Assembly (NCBI RefSeq): GCF_015350795.1
Contig: NZ_JADKSH010000004.1
Coordinates: 124,001-188,000 of the forward strand
Source: Microbacterium sp. VKM Ac-2870
GTDB taxonomy: Bacteria > Actinomycetota > Actinomycetes > Actinomycetales > Microbacteriaceae
Length of the DNA stretch: 64,000 nt
Direction: 5' to 3'
The notes below the pieces were generated by a model that worked only from the letters and a program-made list of their open reading frames with translations, did not search any database and was not told the origin of the DNA. This document shows, one piece after another, positions 28,838-37,462 of the stretch; within the stretch, counting starts at the first letter, position 1, and each line of letters begins with the position of its first letter. The translations under genes and the position numbers were made by a program.

Positions 28838-31800
28838 AGCTGCGCACCACGCTCGTCCGCCCCGGGGGTGAACCCGAGGACCTCGTCATCAACGCCGATG
28901 CCGATGCCACCGTCGGAGACCTCGCGCGCACGCTCACCGAGGTCGATCCGCGCGGGGGGATCCCCACGCACGATGAGGTGACCCTCGAGGCGTTCGGCAC
29001 GATCGCGCAGGGTCCCGGTGAAGTGCTGGATGCCGCCGCATCCGTGGCCCACATCCAGCTCGGCGCCGGATCCGCGATCCGTGTGGTGCCGGCGGGCTAT
29101 CAGCCGCGCCAGACCATCGGCGAGATCGAGATCGTCTCCGGCCCGGGTGCGGGCACGACCGTGCCCCTGGAACGGAGCGTGGTGATCATCGGACGCGACG
29201 CGGCGTGCGACATCGTGCTCGACGACCCCCTCGTGTCCAAGCGTCACGCGCGTCTGGAGGTCGGGCAGGGACGCGCCGAACTGGTCGACCTCAACTCGGC
29301 CAACGGCATCCTCGTCGACGGCGCACCCGTCACCTATCTGGCGGCGGCCGACGGTGAGATCGACGCGGTACTGGGCGACACGCGCCTGCGCATCACCGCG
29401 GCGGCGGGCGACGCCACCGCAGCCCCGTCCACCTGGCGACAAGTGCCCTTCGTCCGCTCGCCGCGCGTCGAAGCGCGCTACCTCGGCGAGGAGCTGCCGG
29501 GTACCGACCTGCCCGCACCGCCCGCCCCGCAGATGTTCCCGTGGCTCGCGATGATCGCGCCGGTGATCATGGGCGCCGTGCTGTTCTTCGTCATGAAGAA
29601 CCCGATGGCGCTCGTGTTCGTCGCGGCATCCCCGCTGCTGATGCTCGGCACCTGGGTCACCACCCGCCTGCAGGCCAAAGCGCAGTTGCAGCGCGACAAA
29701 GACCGGTTCGAGCAGCAGCTGTCGCGTTTGTCGACGCGGCTCGAGGAGGAGCGCGAGACCGAGCGGCGCGTCCGCCGCGGAGAGGTTCCCGAACTCGACC
29801 CCGTCTGCGCCGACGCGCTCGCCGCCGGCCCGCTCGTGTGGACCCGACGCCCCGAGCACTGGTCGTTCCTGCACGTCCGGCTCGGCGACGGCACCTCGCC
29901 GAGCCGCAACACCGTCGCCGAATCGACGAAGCGCGACGCGGCGATCCCCGCGTACGTCGACCGCCTCGATGAGACGGTGGCCGCGTACCGCGAGGTCGAC
30001 GACGTGCCGATCCTCGAATCGCTCGCCGATGCCGGCGCTATCGGCATCGCCGGCTCCACCGCTCGCGTCGGCGACACGGCGCGAGCGCTGCTCGCGCAGA
30101 CGGCGGGACTGCACGCCCCCTCCGACGTGCACATCGTCGCCTTCGTCGGGCCGACGACGCGCGCCGCGCTCGCCGACCTCAAGTGGCTGCCCCACACGTG
30201 GGCTGCAGAAGACGCGCTCGGCACGGCGCCCATCGCCGACAACGCTGCCACCGCATCCCGGCTGCTCGCCCAGCTCGAGGAACTCGTCGACACCCGCGTG
30301 AAGCAGCTGCGTCGCCTGCGCGCGTTGAAGGCGACGGATGCCGCGACCGCCGCGGGAGCCGAGGTCGGCGAGTCGCGGGGTCGTGAAGAGGAGATGCCGC
30401 TGCCGGCATATGTCGTTATCGTCACCCCCGATGCGCCCGTCGATCGCGGACGCCTCATCCAGCTGAGCGAGCGTGCCGCCGGAAGCGGCGTCATCCCGGT
30501 CTGGGCGACGTCCCGCGTCTCCGACCTCCCGGCGGCCTGTCGCACGTGGGTCGAGCTTCCGGCTGACGGTGAGGCCAGCGCCAACTTCGTGCGCCTCGGT
30601 ACCGTCATCGCTCCGCTGCGGGTCGAGGCGCTCGACGCCGCCCGCTTCGGTGTGGTCGCCCGTGCCCTCGCCCGCATCACCGACATCGGCGATGTCGCCG
30701 AGGACGCCGGCGATGTGCCCCGCACGATCCCGTTGCTGCAGCTTCTCGGCACCGAGATGGCCACGAGCGCGGATGCCGTCATCGACCGGTGGACGCAGAA
30801 TGCCTCGATCCGCGCGACGCGGTCGGGGGCCGGCTATCAGCCGAAGCTGCGCGCCCTCGTCGGCCAGGGCGCCCAGGGCGCGCTGCACCTCGACCTGCGA
30901 CAGCAAGGACCGCACGCCCTCGTCGGTGGCACGACCGGATCGGGGAAGAGCGAGTTCCTGCAGGCGTGGGTGCTCGGCATGGCCGCCGAGTACAGCCCCG
31001 AGCGCGTCACGTTCCTTTTCGTCGACTACAAGGGCGGTTCCGCCTTCGCCGACTGCGTCAGCCTGCCGCACTGCGTCGGCCTGGTCACCGACCTCAGCCC
31101 GCACCTCGTGCGGCGCGCGTTGACCAGCCTGCGGGCAGAGCTGCACCACCGTGAGCACCTCTTCAACCGCAAGAAGGCCAAAGACCTGCTCGAGCTCGAG
31201 AAGGCCGGTGACCCTGATGCGCCCCCGGCGCTCGTGCTGGTGATCGACGAGTTCGCCGCCCTCGCCAAAGAGGTGCCCGAATTCGTCGACGGTGTCGTCG
31301 ACATCGCTCAGCGCGGGCGCTCGCTCGGCATCCACCTCATCATGGCGACGCAGCGGCCGGCCGGTGTCATCAAAGACAACCTCCGTGCCAACACCAATCT
31401 CCGGGTGGCGCTGCGCATGGCCGACGAGACCGACTCCGATGACGTCATCGGCTCGAAGGAGGCGGCGCTGTTCGACCCGGGCATTCCCGGTCGTGGCATC
31501 GCCAAGACCGGCCCCGGCCGCATGAGCCTGTTCCAGTCGGCCTACTCCGGCGGCTGGAGCCTGCGGGCCGAGCCCGAGCCGGCGGTCGAGGTGCGTCCCT
31601 TCCTGCTGGGCGAGGCGCCGGTGTGGCAGAAGCCCGCCACCGACGAGGCACCCTCCGAGACGGAGGACCTCGGACCCAACGACCAGCAGCTGCTCGTGGC
31701 CCGTTTCGGCGACGCCGCGCAGCTCGCGCGCATCGCCCCGCCGCGGCGTCCGTGGCTCGACGAACTGGCGACGACCTTCGACCAGACCAAGCTGCACCAG

Positions 31801-33321
31801 CGCACCGATGCGCGCCTGGTGCTCGGCGTCGTCGACGTGCCCGAGCGGCAGGACCAGGTGCCCTTCTTCTTCGAACCCGACACGGAGGGCCACCTCGCGA
31901 TCTTCGGGACGGGTGGTTCCGGCAAGTCGGTGGCACTGCGCACCCTCGCCGTCTCGGCCGGCATCACCCCGCGCGGCGGCCCCGTGCACGTCTACGGGGT
32001 GGATGCCGCCACCGGCGGCCTGCGCATGCTCGAGTCGCTGCCACACGTCGGCGCCGTGATCTCGGCCGACGACACCGAGCGCATCGAGCGGCTGTTCGGC
32101 ATGCTGCGCACCGAGCTCGACCGCCGCGGCGACGCGTACGCCGCATCCGGCGCGTCCACCCTCACCGAGTACCGGGCGCTGTCCGGACGCACCGACGAGC
32201 CGCGCATCCTGGTGCTCGTCGACGGCTTCCCCGCGTTCCGCTCCGCCTTCGAGGGCATTCCCGGTCGCGCCGACTCCTACCGTGCTTTCCAGCAGGTGCT
32301 CACCGACGGTCGTGGTCTCGGCATCCACGTCGCGCTCACCGCCGATCGCGGGCAGAGCGTACCGACCTCGCTCCAGGCGATGATCCAGCGCCGCATCGTG
32401 CTGCGCATGGCCGACGAAGACGGCTACGCCCTGCTCGGCATGCCGCGCGACATCCTCGGCGCCGACGCGGCTCCCGGCCGCGCCATCGTCGATGACCACG
32501 AGGCCCAGATCGCCGTCATCGGTGGCACCTCGAGCACGAAGGATCAGTCGCTGGCGATCGATCGCATGGCCGAGGCCATGCTCCGTCGCGGCACGACGCC
32601 GGCGCCCGGCATCCGCGCGCTGCCCGTCGAGTACCCCCTCGACCAGCTGCCGGTGACGACCCCGACCGGTGTGGCGATCGGTCTGTCCGACCTCGACCTC
32701 GGTCCCTACGGCATCGAACCGCACGGGACGTTCATCGTGGCCGGCGCTCCCGCGGCGGGTCGTTCGAATGCGGCTGCCGCGATCGCCCGTCAGGTGTTGC
32801 GGGCGCGTGCGGACACCCCTGCGTACTACATCGGCGATCGGAGATCCCCGGTGCAGGATGCCGCGGCCTGGACGGGCACGGCCGAATCGGCGTCGACCGC
32901 GATGGCACTGCTCAGCGCCATCGAAGAAGCCGCTGACCGGGTCGCAGCCGGTGGTGCCGTGCCGATGCTCGTGCTCGAAGGGATCGGCGAGTTCGCCAGC
33001 TCGATGATCGAGATGAACCTGTCGACGATCGTCAAACGCGCCGGACGCGGCGAGGTGTTCTTCGTCGTCGTCGGTGAGATGAGCGAGTGGACAACGAACT
33101 TCGGCCTGCTGGGCGAAATCAAGTCGGCCCGCCGCGGCGTGGTGCTGCAGCCCGAGACCATTGACGGCGAAGTCGTGCTGAAGACGCCATTCCCGCGTCT
33201 GGTGCGCGGCGAGCTGCCGGTGGGGCGCGGAATCCTGGCACATCGTGGCAAAACAGTGCGCATTCAGTTCCCCCTCGCGACGGCCGCCGCAGAACTGGCC
33301 GCGACCGGGGTGGACGCGTGA
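28834..33321 (+). CDS. EssC/EccC-like FtsK/SpoIIIE ATPase with FHA domain
   Basis: 1495 residues. Residues 1-90 look ubiquitin-like (YukD-type: ATVGDLARTLTEVD) or like the first FHA of EssC. A clear FHA domain lies at about 100-170 (IIGRDAAC, SKRHARLE, NSANGI). Two transmembrane helices fall at about 235-278. Three FtsK-type ATPase modules follow: D1 with Walker A GGTTGSGKSEF (K705) and Walker B LVIDEFA; D2 with GTGGSGKSVA (K1031) and LVLVDGF, where Gly replaces the Glu; D3 with GAPAAGRSNA, where Arg1310 replaces the Lys. FHA-two-helix-FtsK is the layout of Firmicutes EssC. It should be the motor of a type VII secretion module that exports the WXG100 proteins encoded next. AAGGAAG precedes the ATG. 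Confidence 0.92.
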   Translation: MKLRTTLVRPGGEPEDLVINADADATVGDLARTLTEVDPRGGIPTHDEVTLEAFGTIAQGPGEVLDAAASVAHIQLGAGSAIRVVPAGYQPRQTIGEIEIVSGPGAGTTVPLERSVVIIGRDAACDIVLDDPLVSKRHARLEVGQGRAELVDLNSANGILVDGAPVTYLAAADGEIDAVLGDTRLRITAAAGDATAAPSTWRQVPFVRSPRVEARYLGEELPGTDLPAPPAPQMFPWLAMIAPVIMGAVLFFVMKNPMALVFVAASPLLMLGTWVTTRLQAKAQLQRDKDRFEQQLSRLSTRLEEERETERRVRRGEVPELDPVCADALAAGPLVWTRRPEHWSFLHVRLGDGTSPSRNTVAESTKRDAAIPAYVDRLDETVAAYREVDDVPILESLADAGAIGIAGSTARVGDTARALLAQTAGLHAPSDVHIVAFVGPTTRAALADLKWLPHTWAAEDALGTAPIADNAATASRLLAQLEELVDTRVKQLRRLRALKATDAATAAGAEVGESRGREEEMPLPAYVVIVTPDAPVDRGRLIQLSERAAGSGVIPVWATSRVSDLPAACRTWVELPADGEASANFVRLGTVIAPLRVEALDAARFGVVARALARITDIGDVAEDAGDVPRTIPLLQLLGTEMATSADAVIDRWTQNASIRATRSGAGYQPKLRALVGQGAQGALHLDLRQQGPHALVGGTTGSGKSEFLQAWVLGMAAEYSPERVTFLFVDYKGGSAFADCVSLPHCVGLVTDLSPHLVRRALTSLRAELHHREHLFNRKKAKDLLELEKAGDPDAPPALVLVIDEFAALAKEVPEFVDGVVDIAQRGRSLGIHLIMATQRPAGVIKDNLRANTNLRVALRMADETDSDDVIGSKEAALFDPGIPGRGIAKTGPGRMSLFQSAYSGGWSLRAEPEPAVEVRPFLLGEAPVWQKPATDEAPSETEDLGPNDQQLLVARFGDAAQLARIAPPRRPWLDELATTFDQTKLHQRTDARLVLGVVDVPERQDQVPFFFEPDTEGHLAIFGTGGSGKSVALRTLAVSAGITPRGGPVHVYGVDAATGGLRMLESLPHVGAVISADDTERIERLFGMLRTELDRRGDAYAASGASTLTEYRALSGRTDEPRILVLVDGFPAFRSAFEGIPGRADSYRAFQQVLTDGRGLGIHVALTADRGQSVPTSLQAMIQRRIVLRMADEDGYALLGMPRDILGADAAPGRAIVDDHEAQIAVIGGTSSTKDQSLAIDRMAEAMLRRGTTPAPGIRALPVEYPLDQLPVTTPTGVAIGLSDLDLGPYGIEPHGTFIVAGAPAAGRSNAAAAIARQVLRARADTPAYYIGDRRSPVQDAAAWTGTAESASTAMALLSAIEEAADRVAAGGAVPMLVLEGIGEFASSMIEMNLSTIVKRAGRGEVFFVVVGEMSEWTTNFGLLGEIKSARRGVVLQPETIDGEVVLKTPFPRLVRGELPVGRGILAHRGKTVRIQFPLATAAAELAATGVDA

Positions 33322-33356
33322 GCCGCCGTCCCGCCACGGAAGGGATGGGCCGACCA

Positions 33357-33372
33357 TGGGGAGTTCTCCCCA
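33357..33372. promoter_or_regulatory. Palindromic element upstream of the WXG100 genes (copy 2)
   Basis: TGGGGAGTTCTCCCCA, the core of an 11-base perfect stem (33352-33362 with 33367-33377, loop GTTC). Fifteen of 16 bases equal the element at 11793-11808. A -10-like TATCGT lies at 33396-33401, so the element sits over or just upstream of the -35 region. A small hairpin CCCGGC/GCCGGG (33418-33435) lies in the leader. Confidence 0.65.
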
Positions 33373-33454
33373 TGGTCACGGTGGGCGCCCGCGCCTATCG
33401 TCTAATCAACAAGACCTCCCGGCACTCCGGCCGGGCTAGCTGAAAGGGGCCCTC

Positions 33455-33751
33455 ATGGCCAATCTGAATGTCACCTACGACCAGATGAACTCCGCTGCCT
33501 CGCGTCTGCGTGACGGCCAGAACGAGCTCGAGGCGAACCTCCAGCGTCTGCGCCAGCTGGTCGCCCAGCTCGTGCAGGACGGGTTCACCACGAGCCGTGC
33601 GTCGGGCGCCTTCGACGCCTCGTACACCGAGTTCACCACCGGCGCGACCAAGACGGTCCAGGGCATCGAAGGCATGGCGAGCTTCCTCGAGAAGGCCGCC
33701 CAGGCTCTGCAGTCCACCGACGAGCAGCTCGCCAGCCAGCTCGGTCAGTGA
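33455..33751 (+). CDS. WXG100-family small protein (ESAT-6-like), Trp absent
   Basis: 98 residues, two predicted helices joined by a turn, the size and fold of WXG100 secretion substrates. The turn that normally reads W-x-G reads DGF (residues 42-44), so the eponymous Trp is missing while the Gly is kept; the following pattern TTSRASGAFDASYTEFTTGA fits the family. It should form a four-helix dimer and be exported by the EssC-like ATPase encoded upstream. Strong ribosome binding site (GAAAGGGG) and its own promoter suggest high expression. Confidence 0.85.
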   Translation: MANLNVTYDQMNSAASRLRDGQNELEANLQRLRQLVAQLVQDGFTTSRASGAFDASYTEFTTGATKTVQGIEGMASFLEKAAQALQSTDEQLASQLGQ

Positions 33752-33759
33752 TCACATCG

Positions 33760-33794
33760 GTGGGGCCGAGCGCAATGACAGCGCCCGGCCCCAC
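33760..33794 (+). terminator. Strong intra-operon hairpin between the two small-protein genes
   Basis: GTGGGGCCG (33760-33768) pairs with CGGCCCCAC (33786-33794); after an A/C mismatch GCGC pairs with GCGC around a 7-base loop, giving 13 paired bases. It lies nine bases after the WXG100 stop and upstream of the next ribosome binding site. It has no T-tract, so partial termination or protection of the 3' end of the WXG100 message is likely. Confidence 0.65.
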
Positions 33795-33812
33795 TCCTGT
33801 CGGGGAGACACG

Positions 33813-34139
33813 ATGACGGACATCCAGATCGAGTTCGATGCGCTGCGCACCGCGCGTGTGCGCGTCGACGACGCGCTGTCGACCTTCGAGTCGGCGGGCA
33901 CGGTCGGCGGTGACCTGGCCGGACTGACCGGCGAGGACCGCCTCGCCGGCAAGGTGCGTGACTTCGCCGACAACTGGGACTACAACCGCGGCAAGCTCAT
34001 CGAGAAGCTGCAGTTCGTGCGTGACGGCATCGACGCGATCGTCGACACGATGACCGAGGTCGACGCCGAGCTCGCCCGCCAGGCGGAGGAGGCCGCCCCC
34101 GACACCGATTCCGATTCCGATTCCGATGGGGAGCCCTGA
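33813..34139 (+). CDS. Second small WXG100-like T7SS-associated protein
   Basis: 108 residues. Predicted helical, with ADNWDYNRGKLIEKL (Trp55) in the middle and a charged second helix. The C-terminus is an acidic DSDSDSDSD tail written by four CCGATT-type hexamers (34105-34128), a repeat that could change in number without shifting frame. The size, position and helix pattern suggest a partner of the first small protein or a targeting factor for the protein encoded next. Ribosome binding site GGGGAG upstream; the stop overlaps the next ATG. Confidence 0.72.
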   Translation: MTDIQIEFDALRTARVRVDDALSTFESAGTVGGDLAGLTGEDRLAGKVRDFADNWDYNRGKLIEKLQFVRDGIDAIVDTMTEVDAELARQAEEAAPDTDSDSDSDGEP

Positions 34140-35758
34140 TGAGCGCGATCTCCGTGGAGTTCGAGGACCTGCTCCTCGGCAAACCCGACCAGCTCGACCC
34201 CCGCGCGGCCGACCTCGTGACGGCGGCCGAGGCCATCGCGAGAGCGACCGAGTCGCTGCGCGGCCTCATCGACGGGCAGATCTCCCGCTCGACCGACGCT
34301 CTCGCCGAAACGGCATCCGAGGTCGCCCGCTCGCTCAGCAACGCGCGCACTCGCTACCGCAAGACGGGTGAGGCGCTCCAGACGTACGCCGCCGACCTGC
34401 GCCCCATTCAGCAGGATGCTCGCACCGCCATCTCCACGGCCGAGTACTACGACCAGAAGTCGGCGACGCTGCCGAACGACATGTCGCTGCGCGAGGGCGA
34501 TCTGCTCCGCGCGGAGGCCGTCGAGGCCCCCCAGCATCAGATCGATGAGATCGAGAACGACCTGCGGCGACTGCGCCAGGCACAGTCGAACGCCTCCTCT
34601 CAGGTGCAGGATGCCCGCCAGGAGCTGTACCGCGCGCGCGATCGCCTCCGCGCGATCGCCGACACCGCGATCGCGAAGATCGAGACCGCCATCGACGCCG
34701 ACAGCGACTCCGCATACGACAACTGGAATCAGTTCTGGGAGGGCGCGGCGGGCTGGATCGGCGACTGGGCGGCGAGCGTGCTGAAGGGCATCCTCGAGTT
34801 CCTCGGCGAGCTGCTGGCAGTGCTCGTGGCGATCGTGGTGATCATCCTCGTGGTCATCATCGTGGCGATCGTGCTCTCGCTGATCGCCGCCGTCATCGGC
34901 TGGGTCGCGCTGGCCATCCTGGCGGTCGTGATCGTGGGCTCGCTCCTGCTGACCTTCCTCATCCGCGACGGGCTGGGCACCCCGAAGGGCCCGTCGACAC
35001 CGAAGGAGGGGTTCCCGTACCCCAAGCGCCCGTCGGACGCGGATGCCTCCGACAGTGCCGACGACAAGACGGCGCAGGACTACGGCGACCTCTTCGAAGA
35101 GGTCGGGCGCCAGGACGTGATCGGCGGCGAGACGGCCACCGATATCCGGGTGATCGCCATCACCGACGCCGCCGGCACCGTCATCGGCTACCGTGTCCAG
35201 CTGCCGAGCACGCAGAACTGGTCGCCGATGAACACCGACGGCGCCCTCAACGATCTGTCCGCCGATGCCATGCTCGCGCTGTTCCCGGGACTGGAGACGC
35301 AGTACGAGAAGGCGGTGTGGGACGCCCTGCAACGTTCCGGCGCCCTCGACAGCGACGCCCCGATCATGCTGACCGGCTGGAGCCTGGGCGGCATGATGGC
35401 CGGGGACCTCGCCACCGATCCGCGCATCGCCGATCGCGTGCAGTCCGTCGTCACCGCCGGATCGGCGATCGACAAACACGCCGGCGAGATGGACCCGTCG
35501 GTGCGCGTCACCCAGGTCAACAACCGCTGGGATCCGGTGCACACCCTGGAGTTCGTCGGCTATGACCGCAACGACGTTCCGGGCCCGAACTGGCAGACGT
35601 ACCACCCCGTCGACATCCGCATCCACAACGCCGACATGTACGGTGAACTGGCCGATGACCTCGTGCCCGAGGTGCGCCCCGGAGATGAGATCTTCTTCGC
35701 GGACGATGTCCAGGGCACGTACGAGCAGGTATACGAGATGGAGTATTCGCGTGGGTAA
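34139..35758 (+). CDS. Putative T7SS effector: helical N-terminus, hydrophobic middle, alpha/beta-hydrolase C-terminus
   Basis: 539 residues. Residues 1-215 are long amphipathic helices, like WXG100/LXG-type export domains. Residues about 222-276 are an unbroken hydrophobic stretch of two to three transmembrane segments. The C-terminal part (about 320-539) resembles an alpha/beta hydrolase with nucleophile elbow GWSLGG (Ser415), later an Asp in NNRWDPVH and a His in RIHNADMY that could complete the triad. It may be a lipase or esterase delivered to the membrane or to neighbouring cells; toxicity is inference. The lipoprotein encoded next overlaps it by eight bases and is a natural immunity candidate. 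Confidence 0.72.
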   Translation: MSAISVEFEDLLLGKPDQLDPRAADLVTAAEAIARATESLRGLIDGQISRSTDALAETASEVARSLSNARTRYRKTGEALQTYAADLRPIQQDARTAISTAEYYDQKSATLPNDMSLREGDLLRAEAVEAPQHQIDEIENDLRRLRQAQSNASSQVQDARQELYRARDRLRAIADTAIAKIETAIDADSDSAYDNWNQFWEGAAGWIGDWAASVLKGILEFLGELLAVLVAIVVIILVVIIVAIVLSLIAAVIGWVALAILAVVIVGSLLLTFLIRDGLGTPKGPSTPKEGFPYPKRPSDADASDSADDKTAQDYGDLFEEVGRQDVIGGETATDIRVIAITDAAGTVIGYRVQLPSTQNWSPMNTDGALNDLSADAMLALFPGLETQYEKAVWDALQRSGALDSDAPIMLTGWSLGGMMAGDLATDPRIADRVQSVVTAGSAIDKHAGEMDPSVRVTQVNNRWDPVHTLEFVGYDRNDVPGPNWQTYHPVDIRIHNADMYGELADDLVPEVRPGDEIFFADDVQGTYEQVYEMEYSRG

Positions 35759-36197
35759 TGGTCGATGGCCGCGGGCACTTGTCGCCGCGGGTGTGCTGGT
35801 TCTGATGCTGACAGGATGTGCGGGAATGAACGAGAGCAACGCGTCGTCGCGTGTCACCACGGCCTCCGAGGCTTCGACCTATGCCGCCCGCGTCGAGGTG
35901 CAGCACCCCGGCGCTCCGTGGGTGAACAAGATCGTCATCCGCCTCTACGTGCGCGACAGCTCGGCCGAGGGCGTGGCCACCGCGGTGCGCGAGGTCGCGA
36001 GTGCCGCGGTCGCCGACCCCGACCTGAAGGACAGCGACCTGACGTTCATCGCGTATGAGGGCCGCCCCGAGGAGAACTCGCAGATCGACGATCTGCGGAT
36101 CATGGGTTCGGTCAGCGAGATCGTCGGAGGCAAAGGCGTCGAGGGCATCCTCGACCTCACGGCCGCGGACATCCGCCGCCTCGCCGGCGACCAGTGA
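35751..36197 (+). CDS. Small lipoprotein, candidate immunity or accessory protein
   Basis: 148 residues. A lipoprotein signal peptide with lipobox LTGC (Cys23) is followed by a folded domain without a recognised family. The GTG start at 35751 overlaps the end of the hydrolase gene by eight bases, so the two are translationally coupled. Lipoproteins directly after T7SS effector genes are often immunity proteins at the outer face of the membrane; that role is inferred from position only. The next gene overlaps by four bases. Confidence 0.7.
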   Translation: MGNGRWPRALVAAGVLVLMLTGCAGMNESNASSRVTTASEASTYAARVEVQHPGAPWVNKIVIRLYVRDSSAEGVATAVREVASAAVADPDLKDSDLTFIAYEGRPEENSQIDDLRIMGSVSEIVGGKGVEGILDLTAADIRRLAGDQ

Positions 36198-36859
36198 GCA
36201 CGGCCTCGCTCCCGCAGTTGCGGTTCCGTCTGCCGGGAGAATGGATCTCGCTCGACCCGCGCGATGAGGTTGCCACCCGCGAGCACATCACGATCATCGC
36301 TCGCGAGATCGTCGGTCCGCGCGATGACGCGGCGGTGCTTCGCCGTCGCGTGCGGTCCGGGCTGGAAGAGGCCGCGGCCGCGGCGCGGGCCGCCTCGGCG
36401 CATCTGCTGCTGATGTGTCGCGAGGTCGCTCCGGGCGTTGCAACGCCGGTCGCCATCACGGTCCACACCCCGATCACGATCACTCCCGCCGTGGGCACGG
36501 CGCCCGACGCCGTGATGCGCGCGTTCGAGATGAGCCTGCCCCACACCGATGAACCGGATCTGGGGACGGCGATCCGCGTGGATGCCGCCGGTTCCGCCGT
36601 GCTGCGTCTGCACGCGGTGAGCACGCAGACGATCGAGGAAGACGGTCAGACGTCGGTGCACAAGCGCCTCGTCGCACGGTACTGGTACACCGTTCCCGGG
36701 CACAAACAGGTCGCTCTCGTGCAGATGTCGACCCCGCTGGGCGATCTCCCCCACGCGATGCTGCGGCTGTTCGACGCGATCGTCGCCGGATCGGCGTGGG
36801 CGGATGCCGGCGCCCCGGAGCCCGCACGGGTCAGCCGCGGGAGTGCCCCAGCACTTTGA
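36194..36859 (+). CDS. Hypothetical protein ending the T7SS-like operon
   Basis: 221 residues, no signal peptide and no transmembrane segment. I recognise no family. It starts with LPQLRFRLPGEWISLDPRD and is predicted as mixed alpha/beta. Its GTG start overlaps the lipoprotein stop (GTGA), so it is the last gene of the unit. By position it could be a cytoplasmic chaperone for the exported proteins, analogous to EspG, though no sequence likeness to EspG is seen. Its 3' end overlaps the convergent resolvase-like gene by 29 bases. Confidence 0.7.
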   Translation: MSTASLPQLRFRLPGEWISLDPRDEVATREHITIIAREIVGPRDDAAVLRRRVRSGLEEAAAAARAASAHLLLMCREVAPGVATPVAITVHTPITITPAVGTAPDAVMRAFEMSLPHTDEPDLGTAIRVDAAGSAVLRLHAVSTQTIEEDGQTSVHKRLVARYWYTVPGHKQVALVQMSTPLGDLPHAMLRLFDAIVAGSAWADAGAPEPARVSRGSAPAL

Positions 36860-37268
36860 CGATGACGCCGCGCCGACGCAGTTCGGCGATGGCGTGCGTC
36901 TCCTCGTCGACGGTGCGCCCGAGGGCGTGCTTGTCGGCGACGACGACCACATCGCCCGACACCAGTCGGCCGAACAGGCGTGTGAGGCGTTCCGACCAGC
37001 TCTCGCCGGTCTCGGGTGCGGGATGGCGGAAACCTTCGATCGGCACACCGAATTCTGCGAGCGCGTCGCGCTGGGAGATCACCGACGGCAGGTCGTCGCG
37101 GGCGACGACGAGCCCCACGAGGCGCGAGCCCGCGGGACGCGCGGCCCACCAGTCTGCTCCCGAGACGACCACCGGCACGGCCGAGGTGACGGCGGGCAGG
37201 GCGATCGACTCCGCGTAATCGGCGGGGGCGCGATGCTCGTGCGGCTGATCGGTGCTCACGGCATCCAT
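36831..37268 (-). CDS. Serine-recombinase-like domain protein without catalytic Ser
   Basis: 145 residues. From about residue 48 the chain follows the resolvase N-terminal fold: RLVGLVVARDDLPSVISQRD, then LVSGDVVVVADKHALGRTVDEE and a closing RRRGVIVKVL. In resolvases the first strand reads VGYARVSTDDQ; here the Ser is replaced (VVARDD). No DNA-binding helix-turn-helix follows. It is thus probably a domesticated, inactive relative rather than a recombinase, with a possible binding role. Start at the ATG complement of 37266-37268, with GGAGGGG upstream. Confidence 0.65.
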   Translation of the reverse strand: MDAVSTDQPHEHRAPADYAESIALPAVTSAVPVVVSGADWWAARPAGSRLVGLVVARDDLPSVISQRDALAEFGVPIEGFRHPAPETGESWSERLTRLFGRLVSGDVVVVADKHALGRTVDEETHAIAELRRRGVIVKVLGHSRG

Positions 37269-37363
37269 TGTGGCCTACCCCTCCGACCTCGCGACCCGGG
37301 TGGACACGTTTCGACTCCTCGTCGCGCGTCCTCTCCGAGTCGACGCACGCGCATCATCGGCCC

Positions 37364-37436
37364 GCCGCAGGCAATCTGCCCGGGACAGGGCGATTCACGA
37401 CGATGACGCCTGTTCTGGGCCGATCGCCTGCCGCGG
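37364..37436. repeat. Imperfect large inverted repeat between genes
   Basis: GCAGGC and GCCTGC form outer arms, with GCCCGGGACAGG and CCTGTTCTGGGC (two mismatches) inside, around a loop of about 20 bases. It lies in the 194-base gap between the resolvase-like gene and the antiporter 3' end; both are on the minus strand, so it may end antiporter transcription. Nothing else is seen in this gap. Boundaries are approximate. Confidence 0.4.
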
Positions 37437-37462
37437 GCCTGTGGCTCAGGCGCCGGACGCGA

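Noticed and set aside
28786..33357. 1523-codon open frame antisense to the FtsK gene
   Set aside because: Same GC shadow effect; the plus strand encodes a clear FHA/FtsK protein.
36831..37268. Resolvase-like gene as evidence of a mobile element
   Set aside because: Catalytic Ser and DNA-binding domain absent, no inverted repeats or target duplications found around it, and base composition equals the surroundings.
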